Below, piece after piece: positions 8,507-16,344 of a stretch of 64,000 nt of DNA (position 1 is the first letter of the stretch; each line of letters starts with the position of its first letter). The position numbers and the translations under genes are program-made. Source of the DNA: JAKSSE01 sp045597645. GTDB lineage: Bacteria > Bacillota > Clostridia > Lachnospirales > Lachnospiraceae. The stretch is taken from NCBI GenBank assembly GCA_045597645.1, contig JAZLKM010000049.1, positions 69,866-133,865 on the forward strand. The letters are read 5' to 3'. The notes below the pieces were generated by a model. That model saw nothing but the letters and a program-made list of their open reading frames with translations, ran no database searches and was not told the DNA's origin.

Positions 8507-9849
8507 ACGTATGTCAAAAATCCTGTTCCGTACATTCTAACGCCAAATATCCATATAGCCCAGGCTAGCACGCCAGCCAGAATAAGTAGCGACACCGGCT
8601 CCATATATTCGCCTTCATATCTTAACTTTCTCGGTTTAAGAGCCATTCCCAGCATTGGAAGGAACATTATGATATTCCTTGAGTCCATGTTGCTTACCAC
8701 CTGTGCAAGTCCAATATAGGTGACGCCATGAGCAAAATATGCGCTGAGCATCTGAGCCAGAAATAGGCCGGCAAAGGTACCACCTAAAACAATCCTGTAT
8801 TTATTTTCCAACTCAATGTCTTCGCCTGGTGTCTCCATAACGAGAATTGCAAGCCACAGAAGCGGCAGCCAGTACACCAATGGCTGCAATGAAAAGTTCT
8901 GCCAGCCTACATAGTTCAATGTTCTATACCACAATGTAAAACCGTGATAGATAGACGGAATCAAGATTTTAATATATAGCAAAGGTCCGTTGTAGACACC
9001 TTTTCCCATTGGGAAAAATCCTGTAAATATAGCCTGAAACAGCATGTACGTCAAAAGAGGGCTCATTGCTATAGCAAAGCTTTTCCAATAGTTCTTTCGG
9101 CTGTCAAAGAAAGTTCTTGGTATGTGTAATATAAGAAGTCCCAATATCAAGTATGGAAAATCATACATATACAGAGCCGTTAGAATAATCGCCGGTATTA
9201 AAAGGTGCTGAACCCCGAGGGAACCAGCAGCATCCAGCGAGAGATACATTACGTATGCCATAAAAAAGAATACCAAACCGTAGACCGTGGCCATAGGTGA
9301 AAGTGATGCTGCCTGAAATAAGCAAAGTGGAGACAGTGCTATCGCCGTTAGCGCAAGCTTTCCCAGCGGTAAAAGCCTAATCGCGAAGAAAGTCAGTGCT
9401 ATGTATACCATCAAATTCAATATATGTGCCAGAATTACCGCCCCATACACGCTCATATTGCACAGTCTGCCTATAAAAAGACCCATAGCTTGGGGGTAGT
9501 AGGTAAACGAGGTAAATCTTCTTGCGTCAGGAGCTAAAGCTGTAGCTCCTGTCAGCTTTATACTTTTCATTCTAGCCTGGTACTCTTTTCCACCGGCCGT
9601 GTCTGGGTCTATGATTCCCACCTCATAGTTGTAATAGTCGGCTGGGCGATTTGAAAATCCATAGCCATGCCCCAGCACCACAAATGGTTCGAGTATATTG
9701 CCTTTAGATACATCGTACGCTGTCAGGAAATTCGCTTCCCCATTATGCTCCTGACCTAATGGTATCATTACAGCAAAAAACAGCCCTCCCAGGAGGGCTA
9801 TTATTGCAAAAAATATCGGTATCTGTTGTACTCTGTCTCTAAAAGACAT
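8503..9849 (-). CDS. Divergent DUF2142-type membrane protein (copy 3), conserved motifs lost
   Basis: 448-residue membrane protein aligning end to end with copies 1 and 2 (same topology; KGNILEPFVVLGHG, FTSFTYYPQAMG blocks). The polar motifs differ: E-x-D-x3-H becomes EHNGEAN (34-40, Asp to Asn36 and His to Asn40), SSD becomes SPM (184-186), and MNK becomes MYD (228-230). It may be a non-catalytic partner of copies 1 and 2, or may have another substrate. It directly follows rmlA with a 3 bp gap. A terminator-like hairpin lies within its first 75 nt (see 9776-9799). Start ATG with AAGG upstream. Confidence 0.85.
   Translation of the reverse strand: MSFRDRVQQIPIFFAIIALLGGLFFAVMIPLGQEHNGEANFLTAYDVSKGNILEPFVVLGHGYGFSNRPADYYNYEVGIIDPDTAGGKEYQARMKSIKLTGATALAPDARRFTSFTYYPQAMGLFIGRLCNMSVYGAVILAHILNLMVYIALTFFAIRLLPLGKLALTAIALSPLCLFQAASLSPMATVYGLVFFFMAYVMYLSLDAAGSLGVQHLLIPAIILTALYMYDFPYLILGLLILHIPRTFFDSRKNYWKSFAIAMSPLLTYMLFQAIFTGFFPMGKGVYNGPLLYIKILIPSIYHGFTLWYRTLNYVGWQNFSLQPLVYWLPLLWLAILVMETPGEDIELENKYRIVLGGTFAGLFLAQMLSAYFAHGVTYIGLAQVVSNMDSRNIIMFLPMLGMALKPRKLRYEGEYMEPVSLLILAGVLAWAIWIFGVRMYGTGFLTYV
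9776..9799 (-). terminator. Terminator-like hairpin inside the start of the copy 3 DUF2142 gene
   Basis: Read on the minus (coding) strand, AGCCCTC-CTGG-GAGGGCT forms a perfect GC-rich 7 bp stem with a 4 nt loop, followed at once by GTTTTTT. This is the form of an intrinsic terminator, but it lies 50-75 nt inside an open reading frame (encoding ALLGGLFFA). It could attenuate transcription after rmlB-rmlA, unless ribosomes translating the start of the gene prevent folding. It may also be a by-product of coding for a hydrophobic stretch. Confidence 0.4.
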
Positions 9850-9852
9850 AAA

Positions 9853-10731
9853 TTATAGACCTTCTGCTACCTCTTTGAGGTATTTACCATAGTCAGTCTT
9901 CATCAGAGGCTCAGCCAGTTTAAGAAGCTGCTCCTTATCGATGAATCCTCTCTTATATGCTATCTCTTCGATGCATGAGATATACAGTCCCTGTCTCTTT
10001 TGGAATGCAGATACGAAGTCTGCGGCAGCCAGCAACATATCATGATTGCCAGTGTCAAGCCATGCAAATCCACGTCCCAGAGTCTCCACATGGAGATCTC
10101 CTCTCTCAAGATAAGCATTATTGACAGCAGTAATCTCTATCTCACCTCTTGCGCTCGGCTTAACGTTTTTCGCTATCTCAACTACATCGTTGTCATAGAA
10201 GTAAAGACCTGGCACAGCGTAGTTGCTCTTAGGATTAGCTGGCTTTTCCTCGATAGAAATGGCCTTTCCTGATTCATCGAACTCTACCACACCGTACTCT
10301 CTCGGATCTCTGACATAGTAGCCAAAAATCGTAGCTCCAGGATTGTTGGCGGTGCGATCTGCTACATTTCTAAGGACCTTTGAAAAGCTCTGACCGTAGA
10401 AAATATTATCTCCGAGCACCAATGCTACCGCGTCATTACCAATGAACTTATCACCTATAATAAATGCATCAGCCAGACCTCTTGGGTACTCCTGAATAGC
10501 ATACTGGATATCCATTCCCAGCTGACTTCCATCTCCCAGAAGTTCCTTAAATACCGGTAGGTCTCTTGGGGTAGAAATAATAAGTACCTCTCTAATGCCA
10601 GAAAGCATTAGGGTTGACAGCGGATAATATATCATCGGCTTGTCATATACTGGCATAATCTGCTTTGATATTGCCTTGGTTAGTGGATAAAGTCTGGTTC
10701 CACTACCACCAGCAAGAATAATTCCCTTCAT
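9853..10731 (-). CDS. rmlA: Glucose-1-phosphate thymidylyltransferase RmlA
   Basis: Cytoplasmic enzyme that makes dTDP-glucose from dTTP and glucose-1-phosphate, the first step to dTDP-rhamnose and related deoxysugars. The 292-residue length is the usual size of RmlA. It opens with the nucleotidyltransferase signature GIILAGGSGTRLYPLT, followed by SKQIMPVYDKPMIYYPLS; further on are LVLGDNIFYG, EYGVVEFD and the IEEKP block. It lies 24 bp after rmlB in the same direction, with GGGGG upstream of the ATG. Glucose-1-phosphate could come from the phosphohexomutase at 35899. rmlC and rmlD are not in the window. Confidence 0.97.
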   Translation of the reverse strand: MKGIILAGGSGTRLYPLTKAISKQIMPVYDKPMIYYPLSTLMLSGIREVLIISTPRDLPVFKELLGDGSQLGMDIQYAIQEYPRGLADAFIIGDKFIGNDAVALVLGDNIFYGQSFSKVLRNVADRTANNPGATIFGYYVRDPREYGVVEFDESGKAISIEEKPANPKSNYAVPGLYFYDNDVVEIAKNVKPSARGEIEITAVNNAYLERGDLHVETLGRGFAWLDTGNHDMLLAAADFVSAFQKRQGLYISCIEEIAYKRGFIDKEQLLKLAEPLMKTDYGKYLKEVAEGL

Positions 10732-10755
10732 GGAGCAATCCCCCTTAATGTTATC

Positions 10756-11841
10756 CTATCTATTGCTGTACATTGAGTCGTAATATTTCTGATAATCTCC
10801 GCTGGTAACGTTCTCACGCCACTCATCGTTTTCAAGATACCACTTGATGGTCTTCTTGATACCATCCTTGAACATAGTCTCCGGCTCCCAGCCAATCTCG
10901 GCCTTAATCTTATCAGGAGCGATAGCATAGCGTCTGTCATGTCCCTTTCTATCGCCTACATATGTGATGAGGTCCTTAGATACATTTGCCTTTCTCGGAT
11001 CTGAATCCGGAAGCATTTCCTGTAAAGTCTCAATAACGATATTTACAATCTCAATATTTCTCTTCTCGTTGTGTCCACCGATATTGTAGGTCTCAAACAG
11101 CTTGCCCTGCTCCTGTACCATATCAATTCCCTTCGCATGATCATCAACATAGAGCCAGTCACGGATATTGAGTCCATCACCATATACAGGAAGCTTCTGT
11201 CCCTTAAGTGCATTGTTGATAAGAAGCGGAATAAGCTTCTCTGGGAACTGATAAGGGCCATAGTTATTCGAAGTGTTTGTAATATTAGCCGGGAACTTAT
11301 AGGTATCCATATAGGCCTTCACAAGGAAGTCTGATGAAGCCTTGCTTGCTGAATATGGGCTGTGTGGCTGGTATGGAGTAGTCTCATAGAAATAGCTAAC
11401 ACCATCATCCGGAAGAGAGCCGTACACTTCATCCGTAGACACATGAAGGAATTTCTTTCCCTCAATGTAGCTTCCATCCGGAAGCTCCCATGCAGCCTTA
11501 GCGCAGTTAAGCATTGTAGCAGTACCAAGCACATTGGTACGAACAAATACCTCAGGATCAGCTATTGACCTGTCTACATGAGACTCTGCTGCAAAATGAA
11601 CTACACGATCGATATCATTTTCTGCAAAAATCTTGGAGATAGCTTCTGAATCGCAGATGTCAGCTCTTACAAATGAATAATTAGGATTTGACTCAAGATC
11701 CTTAAGATTCTCAAGGTTACCTGCATAGGTAAGCTTATCCACATTGATAATGCGAATGGTATCTCCGTACTTTCTAAACATATAATGAATGTAATTGCTG
11801 CCGATAAATCCAGCACCACCAGTAACTAAATAAGTTCTCAT
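10756..11841 (-). CDS. rmlB: dTDP-glucose 4,6-dehydratase RmlB
   Basis: NAD-dependent short-chain dehydrogenase/reductase that converts dTDP-glucose to dTDP-4-keto-6-deoxyglucose. The ATG at 11841 (361 residues) is chosen because the Rossmann motif TGGAGFIGSNYIHYMF follows directly and AAGAGGAG lies 6 nt upstream; the frame stays open to 11877 but the extra residues match nothing in the family. The catalytic YxxxK is in SPYSASKASSDFL, preceded by HVSTDEVYG and followed by TNTSNNYGPYQFPEKLIPL. It is the first gene of the leftward unit, behind the promoter at 11899-11926. The product could feed rhamnose synthesis or the divergent isomerase gene at 12268. Confidence 0.97.
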   Translation of the reverse strand: MRTYLVTGGAGFIGSNYIHYMFRKYGDTIRIINVDKLTYAGNLENLKDLESNPNYSFVRADICDSEAISKIFAENDIDRVVHFAAESHVDRSIADPEVFVRTNVLGTATMLNCAKAAWELPDGSYIEGKKFLHVSTDEVYGSLPDDGVSYFYETTPYQPHSPYSASKASSDFLVKAYMDTYKFPANITNTSNNYGPYQFPEKLIPLLINNALKGQKLPVYGDGLNIRDWLYVDDHAKGIDMVQEQGKLFETYNIGGHNEKRNIEIVNIVIETLQEMLPDSDPRKANVSKDLITYVGDRKGHDRRYAIAPDKIKAEIGWEPETMFKDGIKKTIKWYLENDEWRENVTSGDYQKYYDSMYSNR

Positions 11842-11898
11842 TTTGTCTCCTCTTATATTACCTGGGCCCAAGCCCACTTTTACTACATAGATTTATAG

Positions 11899-11926
11899 AT
11901 TGTAACATATTTGTAACATTTTGCAA
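11899..11926 (-). promoter_or_regulatory. Predicted promoter of the rmlB-rmlA unit
   Basis: Minus-strand sigma-A-like promoter: -35 TTGCAA at 11921-11926, 16 bp spacer, -10 TACAAT at 11899-11904 preceded by TGT (extended -10). Transcription would start near 11892, giving a leader of about 50 nt before rmlB. The leader contains a short GC-rich hairpin (TGGGC-TTGG-GCCCA). Found by inspection only. Confidence 0.6.
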
Positions 11927-11930
11927 ATAC

Positions 11931-12015
11931 GTGATTCCATTTATGGAATCACATCGAAAACAATTTATTGTTTTCGTTTAAATTAGTCATCACGCTTTAA
12001 GATGACTAATTTAAA
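11931..12015. repeat. Three abutting inverted repeats between divergent promoters
   Basis: Three perfect inverted repeats lie in a row. IR1 11931-11952: GTGATTCCAT-TT-ATGGAATCAC. IR2 11955-11976: CGAAAACAAT-TT-ATTGTTTTCG. IR3 11977-12015: 15 nt arms beginning TTTAAATTAGTCATC with a 9 nt loop. IR1 and IR2 both have 10 bp arms and a TT centre. They lie just upstream of the rmlB promoter, so they would not be in its leader. They could be operators, cruciform-forming DNA, or part of a dispersed intergenic repeat. Confidence 0.75.
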
Positions 12016-12017
12016 GC

Positions 12018-12157
12018 TTCCATGCTCGCATGTAAGTGATGATTGCTTATAGTGCTATCGTACCTGCGAAGCAGGGACTCCACATACATGAGCAATTTTA
12101 CGAACAATAGTGAGCAAAATTGCGAATGCATGTGGAGCATGGGAATAGTCATCACGC
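12018..12157. repeat. Complex inverted-repeat element in the divergent intergenic region
   Basis: A long imperfect hairpin spans 12078-12137: CTCCACAT pairs with ATGTGGAG, CAT with ATG, then a tandem G-A mismatch, then GCAATTTT with AAAATTGC around a 16 nt loop. An outer arm CCATGCTC (12020-12027) matches GAGCATGG (12135-12142). A small hairpin CCTGC-GAA-GCAGG lies at 12063-12075. The 12-mer TAGTCATCACGC occurs here (12146-12157) and within IR3 (11984-11995). It looks like a structured RNA or a miniature repeat element. A 60-codon open frame across it has no ribosome binding site and is not believed. Confidence 0.6.
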
Positions 12158-12225
12158 CGGGCGGTAATCTCACGCCTGTCCGTTGCACTCGACGAATAAT
12201 GACTGATGATTTCTGCCCATTGTCG

Positions 12226-12234
12226 TGTTATAAT
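12226..12234 (+). promoter_or_regulatory. Predicted extended -10 promoter of the isomerase gene
   Basis: TGTTATAAT on the plus strand is a perfect TATAAT (12229-12234) with a TGn extension. No good -35 is seen at the right distance, as is common for extended -10 promoters. Transcription would start near 12241, with AAAAGG about 7 nt before the ATG at 12268. Confidence 0.55.
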
Positions 12235-12267
12235 AAATGAACTTACTACTATACAAAAGGAAATGTT

Positions 12268-12678
12268 ATGAGTTTAAAAGATAAATGCACAGTACTATAT
12301 TTCCCTGAGCTTGGTGATGAGCGAGGGCATCTGGTTGTCGCAGAGGGCATGGGAGATATTCCATTTGATATAAAGCGAATCTTCTACATATACGGATCAG
12401 ATTCTAGTGTTGTCCGCGGTCAGCACGCCAACAAAGAATCAGAGTTCGTGCTTATAAATGTAGCTGGCAAGAGCAAGCTCAAGCTTACTGACGGGCAAGA
12501 GGAATATATCATCGAGCTTAATCAACCCAATATGGGAGTGTATATTCCAAAGATGATTTGGAAGGATATGTATGACTTCTCCGCGGATTCCGTTCTGTTG
12601 GTTCTCGCCAGCACCCACTATGATGATACTGAATATATTCGCAACTTCGAAGAATACATGGATATAGTGAAAATATAG
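12268..12678 (+). CDS. FdtA/WxcM-type dTDP-4-keto-6-deoxyglucose ketoisomerase
   Basis: 136-residue single-domain cupin of the FdtA/QdtA/WxcM-like family, which turns dTDP-4-keto-6-deoxyglucose into a 3-keto sugar on the way to 3-amino-3,6-dideoxyhexoses such as Fuc3N or Qui3N. Family blocks are clear: FDIKRIFYIYGS (33-44), VRGQHANK (49-56), FVLINVAGKSKLKL, NQPNMGVYIP and IWKDMYDFSADSVLLVLAS. Characterised members have two active-site histidines as HxH; here the second is Asn55 (HAN). It is the only plus-strand gene, divergent from rmlB, which makes its presumed substrate. No FdtB-type aminotransferase is in the window, so the product is uncertain. A terminator follows. Confidence 0.88.
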   Translation: MSLKDKCTVLYFPELGDERGHLVVAEGMGDIPFDIKRIFYIYGSDSSVVRGQHANKESEFVLINVAGKSKLKLTDGQEEYIIELNQPNMGVYIPKMIWKDMYDFSADSVLLVLASTHYDDTEYIRNFEEYMDIVKI

Positions 12679-12708
12679 AGCAGACTTTTGACGTCTAAGA
12701 ACGTTCAT

Positions 12709-12745
12709 AAGGCGACTTGCATAAAAAATGCCAGTCGCCTTTTAT
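12709..12745 (+). terminator. Intrinsic terminator after the isomerase gene
   Basis: AAGGCGACT (12709-12717) pairs with AGTCGCCTT (12733-12741), with a few extra pairs (GCAT/ATGC) inside and an A-rich loop, followed by a T-rich run (CCTTTTATT). It lies 30 bp after the stop at 12678. The long minus-strand unit converges on it (last stop at 12802), but on that strand the downstream T-run is weak. Confidence 0.82.
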
Positions 12746-12801
12746 TAATGATATTCCTGTTCATTTGCTTATCAATTTGTCTTCACCCAGTTCAACCGTA
12801 C

Positions 12802-14598
12802 CTACCCTCTCGGCACCCCTACAGCCAATCCATCTAATTCTGTATAATCCAAATCGTATTCGTAAGGTACTTCGTCTATACCTATCTCCCACACGTACAG
12901 ATGATCAGGACTAATAACACCCGCGCTCAAGTCAGTGGATACCTTTTCTATCACCACATCAATATCCTCATACATATTTCTGGCAAGATAGAATGTGTTC
13001 ACATCTCCACCGTGTTCAATTGCCTTTAGAGCCAGCTCATATGTGCGAAGGTCGCCGCGTCCAAGGTCGGACCTCATGTAGAAAATATGGGGATGTTCAT
13101 CTAACAAGCCATCCCAAGCCTCGGCAGTTATCTTACTTTTATAGTGATAGTCCGCCTTGTACAAATCAGATGCACGAACAGAACCTATCATCTGTCCCAG
13201 GTCTGTTAGCTGGATGCCAATCATGAGAACTGCAAAAACCCACATTCCCGGCTTTATCTTCTTCTCCCTGTCCATTGTAAAAATAATGGCCGCCAGGAAA
13301 ATGCAATAGCACACCGGCCAAATGAATCGCCCTGTTGATCTAAAGATTGACCAAACATTAGTGATAAAAGCAGGCAGCTTTATCTCAAAGGTGTGCATCA
13401 ATGGCTCCGGACTAATAATCTCACCCAGCGTTACAACTGGACTTACTGCAAAAACAAAAAGCACACAGCACACAGCGGCCATAAGGATTGCTCTAAGTTT
13501 ATTAGTTTTCAGCTCCTTCAATTTGCCTGTGCAGAGCCTGTAAATGAATACCGCAAGTAGTAACAAAATACCGCCGCCAAGGTATCCGTAGCCATCCCAC
13601 TGGTATTCTCCCTGTGGCAGGTCAGCCATGAAAATACCCATTGTAGCTGAGTTAATAAATGTATTGAGATTAGCAGAGAATGCCCCCAAGCCATTTTCAC
13701 TGTTGGCAGACACTCCACCGTAGAAGCCTCCGAGAATCCATACCCATATGACTGCAGCGATTACAGGAACAAGCATTGTTACAAGTTCAACGGCCAGTCT
13801 AACCACATTTACTGATGCCGGCGCGTCATCTGAAGCTCTCCCCGCCTTCCTTCTACAAATCAATATTACATTCTCAAGTACATTTGCAAAAAGAAAGGCA
13901 AATACCATAGGAACCAGGTACATATGAATGCCTGCAGTCACAACCATAAGTACCGACCACAGCAATATATTTTTGAGAACCAGGCATACCCTCTTGCCCA
14001 TCCTTTTTGCAGAGTCTTCTCCCTCTCCAGATATGTTTGGCCACCCCATATCCCCTACATATGGCTTATATATCCATAGGCAGATGGCAGCGATAATCAC
14101 CCATTGGGCACTTAGAGCTGTGTGGGCGAACATTCTCTGCAGCATGTACGGGCTTACCACGAAAAATGTGGATAGAAGTATGCAAAAAAGATTATTTTGC
14201 AAGAAATATCTCAGTAAAATAGAGGCGAATCCCCCCATAAGTGCAAAACAAAGCAGTCCAAATATACCAAGATACTGAAATGTCTCTGGGAGTATTGGCG
14301 AAAGCAGCTTAAAGAAAACCGCAAAAAGCGGTATGGAATCTGTGTAGATAACAGACACACTAAATGGTGCTGTAAGATTATTCATAAGTCCCAAAGGGAA
14401 TGTCCACGGCGAATTGCGATATGCCACCCATCCAACATAATGCTGGGTGATATCATTATATCTCATAGCCCACTCATATGATGTAAAACCAAGCACGTTG
14501 CCACGATATATAAGCAGAAAAAGAAGTGAGCCCCAGATGCAGCCCAGCAAAAAAAGTTTTCCCACTTTATTTTTTTTCATTCCTATATGTTTATCCAT
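12802..14598 (-). CDS. DUF6311-like membrane protein, probable GT-C transferase
   Basis: About 598 residues with ~11 membrane segments and a soluble C-terminal tail. After the first membrane segment it carries an acidic, aromatic loop (DITQHYVGWVAYRN followed by SPWTFPLGLMNN) that marks DUF6311 proteins as I recall them, with VIYTDSIPL further on. The topology and the early Asp fit GT-C enzymes that use lipid-linked sugars. The ATG at 14598 is preferred, with CGGAG just upstream; a GTG six codons earlier is also open. It is the last gene of the long minus-strand unit and converges on the plus-strand isomerase gene. Confidence 0.82.
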   Translation of the reverse strand: MDKHIGMKKNKVGKLFLLGCIWGSLLFLLIYRGNVLGFTSYEWAMRYNDITQHYVGWVAYRNSPWTFPLGLMNNLTAPFSVSVIYTDSIPLFAVFFKLLSPILPETFQYLGIFGLLCFALMGGFASILLRYFLQNNLFCILLSTFFVVSPYMLQRMFAHTALSAQWVIIAAICLWIYKPYVGDMGWPNISGEGEDSAKRMGKRVCLVLKNILLWSVLMVVTAGIHMYLVPMVFAFLFANVLENVILICRRKAGRASDDAPASVNVVRLAVELVTMLVPVIAAVIWVWILGGFYGGVSANSENGLGAFSANLNTFINSATMGIFMADLPQGEYQWDGYGYLGGGILLLLAVFIYRLCTGKLKELKTNKLRAILMAAVCCVLFVFAVSPVVTLGEIISPEPLMHTFEIKLPAFITNVWSIFRSTGRFIWPVCYCIFLAAIIFTMDREKKIKPGMWVFAVLMIGIQLTDLGQMIGSVRASDLYKADYHYKSKITAEAWDGLLDEHPHIFYMRSDLGRGDLRTYELALKAIEHGGDVNTFYLARNMYEDIDVVIEKVSTDLSAGVISPDHLYVWEIGIDEVPYEYDLDYTELDGLAVGVPRG

Positions 14599-14649
14599 AA
14601 ATCTCCGGTAAATCACAGATTAGCCCCAGCATATGCCTATTACAACCCA

Positions 14650-16335
14650 TTACTCTTTAATCAGAATGCAGCCATCCTCAGATACTTTATATCCTTTCGA
14701 TACAAGCGACTGATAAAAATTAGAGTCCACATCCGCATCCGACAAGTTAGGATAAAACACTACATTTGGAATTTTATCAGGATGTATCTCATAGAACTTG
14801 TCCACCCTGCTATAGTCCAAGTTTGAGAAAGCTGTAAATGGTGTGCCGTATTCATCTGCCGCATACAGATAAAGAACCGGATTATTGCCTGTTACAAACA
14901 TACGCATTGGCTCATCTATCTGAATAGAATCTATGGTGTCAAGTATATATTTGTAATGGTTATGCACATCACCCTTTGCAAAGCTGCCCTTGAGCGGTCC
15001 TCTGTCAAGATACAAAAGATCCATTCCAGGGTGAATTCTAAATCCCCATGACAAAAGTAGATGTAACGCTAAAACACAAGCAAAAACGCCACTAGATATA
15101 AGCCCTATGATGGTCCGTCTTTTTCTACCATCAGTTCTTACTATTCCAGGCCTTCCCTTTGCTTTTTCCAACATGAGCATACCATCTATAGCCAGTATGC
15201 ACATCGCTCCTGAAGTCGCCATCATGCCTGTGTTAGTTGCAAGTGACACCACTATCACCAGTGTCACGCAAAACAGCAGCTGCCATAAGTCGAGTACAAT
15301 GCTGTCCTTATCTGTGCTGATAATGAGCACGTCTATCGCAAACCACAATGCCGGAACATAAAAGAAATTCGCACCCAGATATTTTCCCATCAGAGCGCTG
15401 TATATGCCTAGCAGCAAAAATGCTGCCACCGGTAGATACACTATCCATTTTCTTTTTCTAAAGACAGCGCATACCGCTACGCTTACAACACCTACAATGA
15501 CCACCTTGATATCATAAAACAGCTGAAGGCTGAGCCCTTGCAGTATTCTTCCAATCCAGCCCATATCAGAGGTATGGTCCTGCTCACTCATTATGTATGG
15601 GAGATTCTCCAATATGTCACCTAGCGATGCTCTAGATAGCACAAACGCTATAACAAGGCCCCCTACAACAGCTGCCCCTAGTATAGCAATCAAAACATCT
15701 CTGATAGTCGTTCCCGCAATCTGCCTCTTCTTTGTTACCGCACATAAAATCGAAACAGCTACCGCGACTATCGGCCACAATAGGTATACAAGCAATGCAA
15801 AAGGCTGCGAAACGATAGCTAAGCCAAGCCATACTCCTGCCCAGAACGGATCAGCCAGCCTCATTCCCGTGTACAGCATCACTAGCACAACAAACCAGCT
15901 GATTACCGGTAATGTATTGTATGAGATAGCATCGACATTAAAGCTGGAAGAGACGTAGAATATACCCACTGCAAATATTGATACCGCCCCTAGCTTGTTC
16001 GCTCTCGCGAGCCTGTTGATAGCCCATATGCTGACAACAAGCTTCAGCGCTATATAGACCATCCTAAAGAAAACGACTACGCCATCCGTACTGCCGGTAA
16101 TCATTGTATATGCCCAGAAAAAAGGTAAAAGCAAGACCCCATTCGTCTGCGGTCCATACCAGTCATCCACCAGCAGTGCATCTCCTAGCATCAGTCTGTG
16201 TGCCACAGCGATGTACGTAGACTCATCTCCAATCGAAATAATTGAAGAAATGTGACATCTGGCAATAAGCAGAGCTGTGACCGGCAATAGCATCAACAAC
16301 GCCCATATATAGTTACGTCTGGTATTTGTATCCAA
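14650..16335 (-). CDS. Polytopic membrane protein, PMT/ArnT-like GT-C transferase (predicted)
   Basis: 561 residues: about 11 membrane segments, then a ~110-residue soluble C-terminus. After the first membrane segment the motif SIGDESTYIAVAHRL gives the DE pair expected for the catalytic acid of GT-C enzymes, followed by DWYGPQTNGVLLLPFFW as in PMT/ArnT-like proteins. The likely role is sugar transfer from a polyprenyl-phosphate donor on the outer face of the membrane. The first codon is TTG at 16335, supported by GAGGTG five bases upstream; no ATG gives a complete first membrane segment. The substrate is unknown. Confidence 0.8.
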   Translation of the reverse strand: MDTNTRRNYIWALLMLLPVTALLIARCHISSIISIGDESTYIAVAHRLMLGDALLVDDWYGPQTNGVLLLPFFWAYTMITGSTDGVVVFFRMVYIALKLVVSIWAINRLARANKLGAVSIFAVGIFYVSSSFNVDAISYNTLPVISWFVVLVMLYTGMRLADPFWAGVWLGLAIVSQPFALLVYLLWPIVAVAVSILCAVTKKRQIAGTTIRDVLIAILGAAVVGGLVIAFVLSRASLGDILENLPYIMSEQDHTSDMGWIGRILQGLSLQLFYDIKVVIVGVVSVAVCAVFRKRKWIVYLPVAAFLLLGIYSALMGKYLGANFFYVPALWFAIDVLIISTDKDSIVLDLWQLLFCVTLVIVVSLATNTGMMATSGAMCILAIDGMLMLEKAKGRPGIVRTDGRKRRTIIGLISSGVFACVLALHLLLSWGFRIHPGMDLLYLDRGPLKGSFAKGDVHNHYKYILDTIDSIQIDEPMRMFVTGNNPVLYLYAADEYGTPFTAFSNLDYSRVDKFYEIHPDKIPNVVFYPNLSDADVDSNFYQSLVSKGYKVSEDGCILIKE

Positions 16336-16344
16336 CTATTCACC

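Noticed and set aside
12006..12188. 60-codon minus-strand open frame in the divergent intergenic region
   Set aside because: It lies across the inverted-repeat element, has no ribosome binding site, and its codons are explained by the hairpin arms.
14302..14325. Terminator-like ACCGC-TTTTT-GCGGT-TTTC in the DUF6311 gene
   Set aside because: Only a 5 bp stem with an interrupted T-run, well inside the gene; likely chance.
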